A model generated the notes under the pieces. That model saw only the letters and a list, made by a program, of their open reading frames with translations, searched no databases and had not been told where the DNA came from. The translations under genes and the position numbers were made by a program. From Streptomyces griseus subsp. griseus (GTDB lineage: Bacteria > Actinomycetota > Actinomycetes > Streptomycetales > Streptomycetaceae): a DNA stretch of 64,000 nt. The stretch's first letter is position 1. The number at the start of each line of letters is the position of its first letter. The stretch lies in contig NZ_JOJE01000027.1 of the NCBI RefSeq assembly GCF_000720255.1, positions 1 through 64,000 of the forward strand. Direction: 5' to 3'. This document shows positions 1-8,324 of the stretch, piece after piece.

Positions 1-1
1 C

Positions 2-1381
2 ACCGAGCTGCTCACCAACTACGGCACCATCGACATGTTCATGACCGACGGCTACGCATGGCAGATGGGACAGCAGGCCGTCTCCTACCAGAGGATCCGT
101 TCGCTGGTGAAGCAACTGCAGCCGGACTGCGTCATGATCGACATCGGTGGGCTGTCGGAGCCCTTCCTCAGCGACGCGATCTTCTTCGAGGAACCGTTGG
201 GGGTCACGGCGCCAGTCGGCAACACCTACGCCGGAATGCAGGGGCAGACCATCAGCAACGGCTGGTTCTGGCACCCCTCCACCCCGACCGAGAGCCTCAT
301 GAGCAAAGCCGCGGTCCTGTCGCACCTGGCCGACCTGGAGCCGAAGTACACCTCGTTCATCCTCAACTGCCCGCCCAACCGCAACGGCCTGCTGGACACC
401 AACATCGTCAACCGGCTCGCCGAAGTAGGTGCCGCCTGGAGCCCGAACACCTCCAGGCCACCGCTGCCCACCCAGCCGCTGCGCGCCGAGCACCCCGTCA
501 CCCCGGTCAACGCGTACGCGACCGCCTTCCGCACCGGCGAGGGACCGCTCAACGCCATCGACGGACTGAGCGACGTCCGCTACGAGACCTGCTGGTCGAC
601 CTGGGGACTCTCCTCGCCCCTGCCCAACTCGCTCACGATCGACCTGGGTGGTGTGTGGAGCAATGTCTCCACCCTGGAGTACCTGCCCAAGCAGTGGAAC
701 CGCAACGACTCCACCGACGGCGACATCACCTCGTACACCATCTCCACCAGCACCGACGGGACGACCTTCACCCAGGTCGCCACCGGCACCTGGGCCGGGA
801 ATCGCAAGACCAAGGTGGTCGAGTGGCCGGCCCGGAACGTGGGCTTCGTGCGGATCCAGGCGAACGCGGCCACCGGCGGCTACGCCAACGTCGGCGGCAT
901 CCGGATCGGCGGCCGGACGGCCAAGCCTGCCCTTGCCTCCAGGGTCCTGCCGGGCGACGGCACCGTGTACCGGCTGGTCAACCGCAACAGCGGCAAGGTC
1001 GCCGACGTCAGCGGGAACGGAACCGCCAACGGCACCAACATCCTCCAGTGGCCCTGGCTGAACCGGAACAACCAGAAGTGGACCTTCGCCTCCACCGGCG
1101 ACGGCTACTACGAGATCAAGGGCGTCAGCAGCGCCAAGCTCATGGAAGTGGCCGGGCTCTCCCGCGACGACGGCGGCAATGTGGCCATCTACGCGGACTC
1201 CGACGTCCCCCAGCAGCACTGGGCCGTCACGCCCACCGGTGACGGACACTACTTCCTCATCAACCGCTACAGCGGGCTCTGCCTCGGCGTGGACGAGGGC
1301 AGCATCGCCGACGGAGCCAACATCGAGCAGCAGCCGTACACGTCACAAACGCGGCAGCAATGGCAGATCGTTCCGTCCTGA
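2..1381 (+). CDS. Alpha-L-fucosidase (GH29) with F5/8-type and ricin-B lectin domains, 5' end outside window
   Basis: The reading frame is open from the first bases, so the gene begins before the window; about 459 residues are visible. The first part (to about residue 145) is the end of a GH29 barrel: 'NYGTIDMFMTDGYAW' carries the Asp expected to be the nucleophile, followed by 'LNCPPNRNGLLD', typical of GH29. Residues about 175-310 form a discoidin (F5/8 type C, CBM32-like) domain. The C-terminus is a ricin-B trefoil with repeated QxW motifs ('NQKWTF', 'QQHWAV', 'RQQWQI'). Family knowledge predicts a secreted exo-enzyme removing L-fucose from glycans, with lectin domains for substrate attachment. 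The signal peptide lies outside the window. The gene ends at TGA 1379-1381 without an obvious hairpin. GH29 assignment is firm; fucose specificity is inferred. Confidence 0.86.
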   Translation, partial: TELLTNYGTIDMFMTDGYAWQMGQQAVSYQRIRSLVKQLQPDCVMIDIGGLSEPFLSDAIFFEEPLGVTAPVGNTYAGMQGQTISNGWFWHPSTPTESLMSKAAVLSHLADLEPKYTSFILNCPPNRNGLLDTNIVNRLAEVGAAWSPNTSRPPLPTQPLRAEHPVTPVNAYATAFRTGEGPLNAIDGLSDVRYETCWSTWGLSSPLPNSLTIDLGGVWSNVSTLEYLPKQWNRNDSTDGDITSYTISTSTDGTTFTQVATGTWAGNRKTKVVEWPARNVGFVRIQANAATGGYANVGGIRIGGRTAKPALASRVLPGDGTVYRLVNRNSGKVADVSGNGTANGTNILQWPWLNRNNQKWTFASTGDGYYEIKGVSSAKLMEVAGLSRDDGGNVAIYADSDVPQQHWAVTPTGDGHYFLINRYSGLCLGVDEGSIADGANIEQQPYTSQTRQQWQIVPS

Positions 1382-1739
1382 CCTGCCCTCCGCCTCCTCC
1401 TCCACTGCCTGCTGTTGAGCAGGAGGGATGAGGGTCATCCGCGGCTGAACAGCCCCATGAGAAGACCACAGAACTCTGCGAACCACGGATCGGCGACCTA
1501 CCGAACTCTGCCCAGGCCCGAGCCGTGCGGTGCCTGACCTGGCCCTGCTGCCGTTGGCCCCGGCACCCGTGCGCCGGGGCCACGGCAGCAGGTGCCCGAC
1601 CTCGGCGCCGGCCGCATCAGAGCCCTCTTGATGTCGGCCCGCCCGCTCGAGCCGCTCTTGTACGACACGATCAGCGGCATCTCCGCGGAGCGGCCGGAGA
1701 GGCAGTGGTCACATCTGGGACGGCGGCGGGCGACGGGGC
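1382..1739. other. Intergenic stretch between fucosidase and IS remnant
   Basis: No supported gene is seen in these roughly 360 bases. Short open frames exist on both strands but have no recognisable domain and no ribosome binding site. The right edge is the break point where the IS1380-like transposase frame loses homology. Confidence 0.5.
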
Positions 1740-2550
1740 GCGGATGAGGATGTCGGTGCCGTGGCGGTGGGCGTCGGGGATCTGGGCCAAGGCAGCGTCC
1801 AGGACTGCGATGTGGTCGGCGGCGGTGTTGGCGCCGACATTGCCCGGCCGCAGTACCCCGGCCAGGGCTTCGCCGGTGTTGTCCAGGAAGCACAGCAGCG
1901 GGTGGTAGCCGTAGCCGCGTTTGTAGGTCGGCGCTGCCTGTTCCTTCTCCGAGTGGCAGGTGACGAGGGTGGCGTCGAGGTCCAGGACCAGGCTCGGCAG
2001 GTCGCGGCCACCGGCGTGGGCTGCGGGTATGCCGCCGATGGTCTCGGCGGCCTGGAGCCAGGCGATCTCCCGGGCGACGGTTCTCGCCGAGCGCAGGCGA
2101 GTGAGTGCGGCCGGACCGATGTCCGCGAGTAGGCGCCAGGCGGTCCTGTGGAGGCGACCGGGCCGAAAACCTCTATCTGGTCCCGCAGCAGGGCCAGGTC
2201 CGCTATTGCTTCGCCACCGTCGGCGAGCATCACCGCCAGATCGACCGCGATCCGCCCGGGGTAGTGCCCGGTACCGCGCGGTCGCAGCCTGCGCAGCCCG
2301 TCCGTGAACGCGCCGGTCAGGCCGATGCCATCGGCGAGATCGGCCAGCAGGCGGGATCCAGCATGGCTGACCACCCCGCGGCCGTCGGCCGAGACGACAA
2401 GCTTGGGACGCGACCCGGTGGTGTGCACGCAGAAGTGCCTTCTCGCTGTGGTGACAGAAGCCCTGGACAAGCCTCATCATCCCAGCTCAGGAGGCACTTT
2501 CGCGTTTCCGATCAAGATCCGGACGCCACCGCAAGTGAAACGCGGAGGCT
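1740..2550 (-). pseudogene. IS1380-family transposase remnant, copy 1 (frameshifted, 3' truncated)
   Basis: Read on the minus strand, the first part is in one frame ('KLVVSADGRGVVSHAGSR', 'AVMLADGGEAIADLALL'). It changes frame near 2125-2150 and continues with 'DLPSLVLDLDATLVTCHS' and 'GYGYHPLLCFLDNTGEAL', the DDE core typical of IS1380-family (DDE_Tnp_1_4) transposases. Similarity stops after 'TDILIR' near 1740, so the C-terminal third is lost. The conserved upstream end (about 2440-2550, with 'aagcctcatc' and 'cccagctca') recurs in copies 2 and 3, near 7440-7545 and 12755-12860. The copy cannot encode an active transposase in its present form. Confidence 0.85.
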
Positions 2551-2623
2551 AATGCCGAGGTACACGTGATGGTGCGCGCCCTCGGCGGGCTACGGCGCCG
2601 AATCTGACGGCCGGCGGCACGTA

Positions 2624-3517
2624 TCAGGTGGTCGAGGCAATTGCTCGGGTGACGGCCGTGATCGCCGGGGTGGGGCGGCCGGGGAGCCGCGCCACGAGAA
2701 CCCGGCGGATCTCGGGAGGTGCGCCTTCGACGTGCAGCAGGCTCACCCCGGGCGGCAGCACGGGCGAGAGCCGCGAGGGCACCGTTGTCACCCCGAAGCC
2801 ACCGGCGACCAGCTGAAGCTTCGTCAGCCAGTCGCGCGCGCAGTGGACGATGTCCGGCCGTCCGGGCAGGCCAGGCCAGACGCCGAGCAGTGGCTCGGCG
2901 TTCGACGCCGGGGCGGCAATCCACGGGACGTCGATCAATTCGTCGACGTGCACCGCGGTGCGGCCGGCGAATTCTCCGGTCGAAGGCACCGCCACGACAA
3001 GTTCGGTATCCATAACGGTCTCGACGTGCAGGCGCGGCGACTCGCCGTCCAAAGGCCGGTGGGGCGGGCGGGACGTCAGCACGGCAAGGTCGATCGAGCC
3101 CGCGCGCAGTGCCCGGACCAGGGAGGGCGTGGTGCCCTCGGTAGTCGTGACCGTGATCTGCGGGTCGGTCGCCGCGAGGCGGGTGAGTGAGAGAGGCAGG
3201 ATGGCCGCGCCCGCGCTCAGGAACAGTCCGAGCCGCACCAGTTCGGTACGCGAGACGGTACCGGTGAGGTCGCGCTCGGCCGCCGTCAGACAGTCCAGGA
3301 TCGTGCGAGCGTGGCGCAACAGAGTCAGACCCGCGGGGGTGAGCCGCACTCCGTCAGGGCGGCGTTCGAATAGGGCGGTGCCCGCGCTTCGTTCGAGGGC
3401 GGCGGCCTGGCGTGAGACCGCCGACTGTGTGTAGCCGAGCCGGGTGGCTGCTGCGGTGAAGCTGCCGGACTCGGCGATCTGCCGCAGGACCCGGAGGCCT
3501 GTGCTGGAGATGTCCAT
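2624..3517 (-). CDS. LysR-family transcriptional regulator
   Basis: The protein is 297 aa. The N-terminal winged helix-turn-helix (about residues 1-60) contains 'AESGSFTAAATRLGYTQ' and 'SAVSRQAAALE', the standard LysR DNA-binding signature. A LysR substrate-binding domain follows ('LRLGLFLSAGAAILPL' type start, then 'LRAGSIDLAVLTS'). I chose the ATG at 3517 ('MDISSTGLRVL') over an upstream in-frame start because LysR homology begins there. The gene is divergent from the oxidoreductase starting at 3620, the usual arrangement for a LysR regulator and its target. The inducer is unknown. The family call is secure; the target is inferred. Confidence 0.9.
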   Translation of the reverse strand: MDISSTGLRVLRQIAESGSFTAAATRLGYTQSAVSRQAAALERSAGTALFERRPDGVRLTPAGLTLLRHARTILDCLTAAERDLTGTVSRTELVRLGLFLSAGAAILPLSLTRLAATDPQITVTTTEGTTPSLVRALRAGSIDLAVLTSRPPHRPLDGESPRLHVETVMDTELVVAVPSTGEFAGRTAVHVDELIDVPWIAAPASNAEPLLGVWPGLPGRPDIVHCARDWLTKLQLVAGGFGVTTVPSRLSPVLPPGVSLLHVEGAPPEIRRVLVARLPGRPTPAITAVTRAIASTT

Positions 3518-3619
3518 GCGAGATACGCATACCACAGATGCTTGATCGTCGCTTCCCGCATGCCCGCCGGGTTCCTAGTGTCGATCCCGACGAACACGGA
3601 CGAACACGGAGGTCATCAG
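3518..3619. promoter_or_regulatory. Divergent promoter region, LysR / MDR oxidoreductase
   Basis: About 100 bases separate the two divergent starts. It contains a GGAGG ribosome binding site at 3608-3612, seven bases before GTG 3620. LysR proteins usually bind T-N11-A motifs in such gaps; I see candidates but none compelling enough to assign. Regulation of both genes from here is inferred from layout. Confidence 0.45.
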
Positions 3620-4708
3620 GTGCGAGCAGCAGTTCTGACGCAGTTCGGTGCCCCGCTCACGGTGCGGGAGGTTCCCGACCCCGAGGCCGGCGGCGGCGAG
3701 GTGGTGGTCGAGGTCCTCGCCGCCTGCGTGGCGCCTTACGCGGCGGAGGTCTTCAGCGGCGAGCGGAACTACCCCCTGGTCCCTCCCGTCGTGCCTGGGA
3801 TCGGCGGCGTGGGACGGGTCGTCCACGTGGGCCCCGACGCCACCCGGCTGCGCCCCGGCGACCTGGTGTGGTGCGACTCGACGGTGCGCTCGCGGGATGA
3901 CGCCCTGACGCCCGACATCACGCTCCAGGGCTGGAGTTCCCGCGGCGAGGGCGGCGCGCGCCTCGCCCGGTACCTGCACGACGGGTCGTTCGCCGAGCTC
4001 ATGCGGGTCCCGACGGAGAACGTCTTCCCGCTCCCCGCAGCGGCGGGGGACGACCCGGCCCGCTGGGCCGCGCTCGGCGTGCACGTCATCCCTTACGGCG
4101 GGCTGCTGGCCGGCGGGCTCGCAGCCGGTGAGACGCTGCTCGTCAGCGGGGCCACCGGCAACCTCGGCAGCAGTGCGGTTGCGGTGGCGCTTGCCATGGG
4201 GGCGGGCCGCGTGGTCGCCCCAGGCCGCAACCAGGCCGCGCTCGACCTCCTCGCCGATCGGTTCGGTCCGCTCGTGCGCCCGGTTCCGCTCGCCGGGGAC
4301 GAGGCCGGCGACCGCGCGGCGATGTCCGCGGCGGCCGACGGCCCGATCGACATGGTGATCGACCTGCTACCCCCGAGCGCACCCAGCTCGGCAGCGCGCA
4401 CGGCAGCCATGACCGTGCGCGAATACGGCCGCGTCGTTCTCATGGGCGGCGTCGGCATGCTCGGCGGCGACGACCTCGCCCTCCCGTACCCATGGATCAT
4501 GCGCAACTCGATCACCGTGCGCGGCCAGTGGATGTACCCGCGTACAGCGAACGTCGGCATCATCCGGCTCCTCGCCTCGGGCACCCTGGACCTCGCCACC
4601 GAACGGGTCCGGTCGTTCGGCCTCAACGCCGTCAACGAGGCCGTCACGTACGCCGCCTCACATGGTGGCCCGTTCGACCGCACCACCCTCACCCCACCGG
4701 CCCGCTGA
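3620..4708 (+). CDS. Zinc-independent MDR-family alcohol dehydrogenase / quinone oxidoreductase-like protein
   Basis: The protein is 362 aa. It has a GroES-like N-terminal domain ('VPGIGGVGRVVHVGPDA') and a Rossmann NAD(P)-binding domain with 'LLVSGATGNLGSSAVAVAL' around residues 170-190. The cysteine/histidine pattern of structural and catalytic zinc sites is absent, which favours a quinone oxidoreductase or zinc-free MDR enzyme. The GTG at 3620 follows GGAGG at 3608-3612 and is preferred to the longer in-frame ATG at 3542, whose extension has no MDR similarity. It is divergent from the LysR gene, which probably controls it. The substrate is unknown. Confidence 0.86.
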   Translation: MRAAVLTQFGAPLTVREVPDPEAGGGEVVVEVLAACVAPYAAEVFSGERNYPLVPPVVPGIGGVGRVVHVGPDATRLRPGDLVWCDSTVRSRDDALTPDITLQGWSSRGEGGARLARYLHDGSFAELMRVPTENVFPLPAAAGDDPARWAALGVHVIPYGGLLAGGLAAGETLLVSGATGNLGSSAVAVALAMGAGRVVAPGRNQAALDLLADRFGPLVRPVPLAGDEAGDRAAMSAAADGPIDMVIDLLPPSAPSSAARTAAMTVREYGRVVLMGGVGMLGGDDLALPYPWIMRNSITVRGQWMYPRTANVGIIRLLASGTLDLATERVRSFGLNAVNEAVTYAASHGGPFDRTTLTPPAR

Positions 4709-5129
4709 CAAGACCGACTGATCCCCACATGTCAGTGCCACGTCCCCGCCCTCACGAGCGCAGGCCGCCATGCTGCTGCTATTTCTCGCGAACGACCATG
4801 AGCTCAAGATCACCAACTGCTGCCCGAACGGACAGATTCGCTGCTATTTGAAATGAACGAAGCCACTTTGAGCCTGCTTCGTCCTCCGGACCTGCTCCCA
4901 GGACAGACACGCACAGGTCTGTTGGCCCTGATGCCGAATGTGGACCGAGTAGGGCGACATTCCCTGCATCCGTAGCCAGCTTCCGGACAAGATCCTTGCA
5001 GCTGGTCCTGGTCCGATGTGATCACTTCCGTCGGTGTCCATGCCCCTCGTGCTTTGCTTCTTCAACGGCGGAGGGGGGCATGCGCCGAGCGACGGTGTGC
5101 TTTCGCTGCGGGAGTCAGGGGGGTGTGCT
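4709..5129. other. Intergenic stretch upstream of kinase stub
   Basis: About 420 bases with no supported gene. An ATG at 5034 is in frame with the kinase stub, but the extension is low-complexity and unlike kinases. The GTG at 5130 is the better start. Confidence 0.45.
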
Positions 5130-5320
5130 GTGAGCGGCGCGTCTCTGCCGTCACGTTTCGGCCCGTTCCTCGTCGAGCGGCGGCTCGGCGCGGGCGGGAT
5201 GGGGGAGGTGTACCTCGCCTACTCGGTCGCCGGGGAACCGGTCGCCGTGAAGGTGATCCGGCCCGACCGCACGGACCCGCACACCCGCGCCCGCTTCGAA
5301 CGCGAGGCGACCATCGCGCG
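5130..5320 (+). pseudogene. Serine/threonine protein kinase, N-terminal stub
   Basis: From GTG 5130 the frame reads 'FGPFLVERRLGAGGMGEVY' (the glycine-rich P-loop) then 'VAVKVIRPDRTDP' with the ATP-anchoring Lys and 'RFEREATIAR' (start of helix C). This is the first 60 or so residues of a PknB-like bacterial kinase. At about 5321 the sequence turns into an IS1380 segment ('ggcggtgttggcaccgg', matching about 1825-1845 of copy 1) and kinase similarity ends. No other part of the kinase occurs in the window, so the catalytic loop, transmembrane and sensor regions are lost. Confidence 0.85.
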
Positions 5321-5357
5321 AACGGCGGCGGTGTTGGCACCGGCGTTGCCGGGCCCA

Positions 5358-5377
5358 ACTGATCGTTTCAGAATGAG
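5358..5377 (+). repeat. IS5-like terminal inverted repeat, left
   Basis: ACTGATCGTTTCAGAATGAG. It matches the inverse of 6205-6224 and of 6831-6850, each at 17 of 20 positions. Confidence 0.8.
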
Positions 5378-5426
5378 TTGAGTCGCTGGCCTTGCGCTCG
5401 GCGATCTTGGTCGGCAGGGTATCCGG

Positions 5427-6214
5427 GTGCGTGCTGATCTCGTTCCGGACGACCTGTGGGAGCGGGTGGCGCCGCTGCTGCCACCCGCTCCCGGACGACT
5501 GCGCGTTCCGGACAGAGCAGCCCTCGCCGGAATCATGTACGTGTTGAGGACCGGCGTTGCCTGGCGCGACGTGCCGGCCGAGACCGTAGGCTGCTCCGGA
5601 GTCACGGCCTGGCGTCGGCTGCGGGACTGGACCGAGGCCGGCGTCTGGCCACGCCTGCACTCCGCCCTGCTGACCGAACTGCGCCGCACGGACTCGCTGG
5701 ACCTGGACGACTGCGCCGTCGACGGCTCGCAGGTCCGGGCTCTCAAAGGGGGGACCACGTCGGTCCCTCGCCCGTCGACCGCGCCCGCCCCGGCTCCAAG
5801 CACCACCTCATCGTCGACCGCCGCGGGACCCCGCTCGCCGTTACGCTCACCGGCGGCAACCGCCACGACGTCACCCAGTTGCTGCCGCTACTGGACGCCG
5901 TCCCGCCGATCCGGAGTTTGCATGGGCGCCCGCGCCGCAAGCCCCGGCGCCCGTACGCCGACCGCGGCTACGACTTCGACAAGTACCGTCGCCTGCTGTG
6001 GAAGCGTGGCATCAAACCGCTGATCGCCCGACGCGGCGTCGCCCACGGTTCCGGGCTGGGGAAGGTGCGTTGGGTGGTAGAGCGCGCCTTCGCCTGGCTG
6101 CATCAGTTCAAGCGACTCCGCATCCGTTACGAGCGACGCGCTGACCTCCATCAGGGCCTACTCGAACTCGCCTGCAGCATCATCTGCTTGCGACGAATCC
6201 GAACTTCATCCTGA
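5427..6214 (+). CDS. IS5-family transposase, two frames joined by -1 frameshift
   Basis: The first frame starts at 5427 ('ADLVPDDLWERVAPLLPP', 'VLRTGVAWRDVPAE', 'AVDGSQVRALKGG') and covers the helix-turn-helix (DUF4096-like) part and the first catalytic Asp. At AAAGGGGGG (5745-5753) reading must slip back one base to continue as 'GDHVGPSPVDRARPGSKHH', 'VTLTGGNRHDVTQLLPLL', 'ADRGYDFDKYRRLL' and 'VVERAFAWLHQFKRLRIR', ending at 6214. These supply the remaining DDE residues. IS5-family elements of the IS427 group commonly use programmed frameshifting at such homopolymer runs, so the gene may be functional. Both terminal repeats are close by. Confidence 0.87.
5745..5753 (+). promoter_or_regulatory. 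Probable programmed -1 frameshift site
   Basis: AAAGGGGGG occurs exactly where the two transposase frames overlap. Upstream homology is in the frame with codons AAA GGG GGG, downstream homology in the -1 frame. A sporadic indel in the G-run is the alternative. Confidence 0.6.
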
Positions 6215-6224
6215 AATGATCAGT
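6205..6224 (-). repeat. IS5-like end sequence (internal)
   Basis: Its inverse reads ACTGATCATTTCAGGATGAA. It overlaps the last codons of the transposase. As an outer end it would define an element of about 867 bp, a normal size for this IS5 subgroup. Confidence 0.7.
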
Positions 6225-6246
6225 AAGTGCCGAAACAGGATGTGTG

Positions 6247-6627
6247 TCAGGTGCCAGGGCGAGCACGCCACGCATCCTGGAGCGCCGGCTGCACGTCTTC
6301 CCCGAGAACGAGGTGTGTCGTCCTGCCCGGCAGGGTGGGCAGCTCAGCCCAGTGAGTCACCGTGTCATCGTCGGCAAGACCGTAGGGCAGACGGACATAT
6401 CCGTCAGAGTCGACGAAGCAGTCCCTGTGTTCCGTTCCGTCCTCACTGAAGTGCCGAGTCGTGAAGTACATCGGCCTTACCAGCCAGAACGCCTCCTCCA
6501 CCGCGTTCTCGGACTCAGCGCTGTCAGCTGGGTACCGGCCCGTGATCGCCGCTGCCACCGGTACACCGTCCCGCGGCAGTCTTTCACGTGCGTCAATCCA
6601 GGTCGTCTGCGTGTTCAGATTCGCCAT
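6247..6627 (-). CDS. DUF551-like small protein, passenger of the IS5-like unit
   Basis: The protein is 126 aa. It begins 'TTWIDARERLPRDGVPVAAA' and has 'DDDTVTHWAELPTLPG' near residue 90. That matches the DUF551 pattern (W-I-x-V-x-x-R-L-P-x-x-G ... V-T-H-W-x-P-L-P), a family of unknown function common in phages and mobile elements. A strong GAGGAGAGG ribosome binding site lies just before ATG 6627. The gene is transcribed opposite to the transposase and lies between two IS5-like ends. Nothing indicates a transposition role. The family resemblance is by pattern only. Confidence 0.72.
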   Translation of the reverse strand: MANLNTQTTWIDARERLPRDGVPVAAAITGRYPADSAESENAVEEAFWLVRPMYFTTRHFSEDGTEHRDCFVDSDGYVRLPYGLADDDTVTHWAELPTLPGRTTHLVLGEDVQPALQDAWRARPGT

Positions 6628-6830
6628 CCCTCTCCTCAGTCAAGCGTTCGGACGCCTGTTTTCTGCCCATGCGCCCGCACATCGGCAAGACCGTTGTACC
6701 GATCTCGGCATCCGGTAGGACTGCCCAGCGCTTGCGCAGGTTGCGTGAGCCGGGACGAACGCGGACCGAACACTCCCGACTGTCTGCCCTCCCTCTCGGA
6801 TCGCCGCAGATCACCAGCCGACACCGCGAC

Positions 6831-6850
6831 CTCATTTTCCAACGATCAGT
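6831..6850 (-). repeat. IS5-like end sequence (distal right)
   Basis: Its inverse reads ACTGATCGTTGGAAAATGAG. Directly after it the IS1380 sequence resumes, so this is the actual right boundary of the inserted DNA. Confidence 0.68.
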
Positions 6851-6853
6851 AAG

Positions 6854-7470
6854 AACTCCGGCCAGGGCTCCGCCGGTGTTGTCCAGGGAGCACAGCAGCG
6901 GGTGGTAGCCGAAGCCGCGCTTGTAGGCCGCCGCTGCCTGCTCCTTCTCGGAGTGGGAGGTGACCAGGGTGGCGTCGAGGTCCAGGACACGACGGGGCAG
7001 GTCGCGTCGACCCGCGCGGGCAGCGGGTATCCCTGCCGTGGTCTCGGCGGCTTGCAGCCAGGCGACATCCCGGGCGGTGGCTCTGGCCGAGCGCAGGCGC
7101 GCGAGTGCAGCCGAATCGATGCCGGCCAGGCGGTCGGAGTGGAGGCGACAGGGCCGAAAACCTCGGCCTGGTCGCGCAGCAGGGCCAGGTCCGCTATCAC
7201 CTCGCCGCCGTCGGCGAGCATGATCGCGAGATCTACCGCGATCCGGCCGGGGTCGTGCCCGGTGCCACGCGGTCGCAGTGGACGCAGTGCGTCCGTGAAG
7301 GCGCTGGTCAGGCTGGTGACATTGGAAAGATCGGCCAGCAAGCGGGATCCGGCGTGGCTGACCACCCCGTGGCCATCGGCCGACACGACGAGCTTGGGAC
7401 GCGACTGGGTAGGGTGCACGCAGAAAGTGCCTTCCTGCTGCGATGACAGAGACCTTCGACAAGCCTCATC
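6854..7470 (-). pseudogene. IS1380-family transposase remnant, copy 2 main part
   Basis: The minus strand reads 'KLVVSADGHGVVSHAGSR', 'LAIMLADGGEVIADLALL', then shifts frame near 7140 and gives 'DLPRRVLDLDATLVTSHS' and 'GFGYHPLLCSLDNTGGAL'. It stops at the junction with the IS5-like unit. The frameshift falls at about the same place as in copy 1 (near the 'GPVASTPTAW' motif), so it may be ancestral or a shared recoding site. Conserved upstream end: 7440-7545. Confidence 0.82.
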
Positions 7471-7652
7471 TTCCCAGCTCAGAAGGCAACTTTCGCTTTT
7501 CCGCTCAAGACTTCGGACACCCCCATAAGCGAAACGCGCAGACTGGTGCGCACCGAGGGACAGAGCAATGCCCGTGCAACCACGGGGAGTTGAGGGACCG
7601 TACAACCGACCCCCGGAACGCAACCTGAACCCGCCCCGATGCCGGCCCGAAC

Positions 7653-8324
7653 TCAGACAGTCCCAGGTATCACAAGCCCCGACTCGTACGCCACGATCAC
7701 CAGCTGTGCCCGGTCCCGCGCCCCCAACTTGCCCATGATCCGGCTGACATGGGTCTTCGCGGTCAGCGGGCTGAGTCCCAACGCGTCGGCGATCTCGGAG
7801 TTGTTGAGACCGCGCGCGACCAGCGCGAGCACCTGCCGTTCCCGTTCGGACAGCCCGCTCGGCCCGCCCACCGCGGATGTCGTCCCGGTGTTCGGCGCGC
7901 GCAGAAAGCGGGCGATCAGCCGCGAGGTGGGACCGGGCGAGAGGAGGGACTCCCCCGCGGCCACCGTCCGGATGGCGTCGAGGAGTTCGGTCGGCCTGAT
8001 GTCCTTCACGAGGAAGCCGGACGCCCCGGCCCGCAGTGCCTCGACGATGTTCTCGTCGGTCTCGTACGTCGTCAGGACGAGCACCTTCACCCCCGCGAGA
8101 TCCTCGTCGGCGGCGATGAGCCGGGTCGCCTCGATCCCGTCGAGGTCGGGCATACGGATGTCCATCACGATGAGATCGGCCCGCGCCGACCGGGCCAGCG
8201 CCACGGCCTCCCGCCCGGTGCCCGCCTCGGCGACGACCTCCATGTCGCCTGCCGACGAGACGAGCATCGCGAAGGAGGCTCGTACGAGGTTCTGATCGTC
8301 GGCCAGCAGTACGCGGATGGTCAT
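7653..8324 (-). CDS. NarL/LuxR-type response regulator
   Basis: The protein is 223 aa. The receiver domain (about residues 1-120) has 'LLADDQNLVR' with the acidic pocket, the phospho-acceptor Asp in 'ADLIVMDIRMPDLDG', and Lys in 'GFLVKDI'. The C-terminal LuxR helix-turn-helix reads 'LSERERQVLALVARGLNNSE' and 'SPLTAKTHVSRIMGKL'. Its ATG overlaps the stop of the upstream histidine kinase gene by 4 bases, so the two are one transcription unit and surely partners. A response regulator of this class binds paired half-sites in target promoters; the MMPL exporter gene upstream is a plausible target. Confidence 0.95.
   Translation of the reverse strand: MTIRVLLADDQNLVRASFAMLVSSAGDMEVVAEAGTGREAVALARSARADLIVMDIRMPDLDGIEATRLIAADEDLAGVKVLVLTTYETDENIVEALRAGASGFLVKDIRPTELLDAIRTVAAGESLLSPGPTSRLIARFLRAPNTGTTSAVGGPSGLSERERQVLALVARGLNNSEIADALGLSPLTAKTHVSRIMGKLGARDRAQLVIVAYESGLVIPGTV

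Larger units (their letters stand above)
5358..6850. mobile_element. IS5-like insertion unit with passenger gene
   Basis: The unit of about 1.49 kb starts with ACTGATCGTTTCAGAATGAG (5358-5377) and ends with the inverse of ACTGATCGTTGGAAAATGAG (6831-6850); the two agree at 17 of 20 positions. It contains an IS5-family transposase gene (plus strand) and a DUF551-like gene (minus strand). A third end-like sequence lies at 6205-6224, immediately after the transposase. It could be one element with a passenger, or an 866-bp IS5 element beside a partly duplicated or older end. The surrounding DNA is IS1380 copy 2. Confidence 0.7.
5321..7545 (-). mobile_element. IS1380-family copy 2, split by an IS5-like unit
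   Basis: The short segment 5321-5356 and the longer segment 6854-7545 are the two halves of one IS1380-like element. Set side by side with copy 1 (1740-2550), 5321-5356 matches about 1825-1858 and 6854 onward resumes at the corresponding place ('ccggccagggct'). The IS5-like unit at 5358-6850 therefore sits inside this element. The distal transposase end (counterpart of 1740-1825) is missing, replaced by the kinase stub. No clear target-site duplication could be read. Confidence 0.78.
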
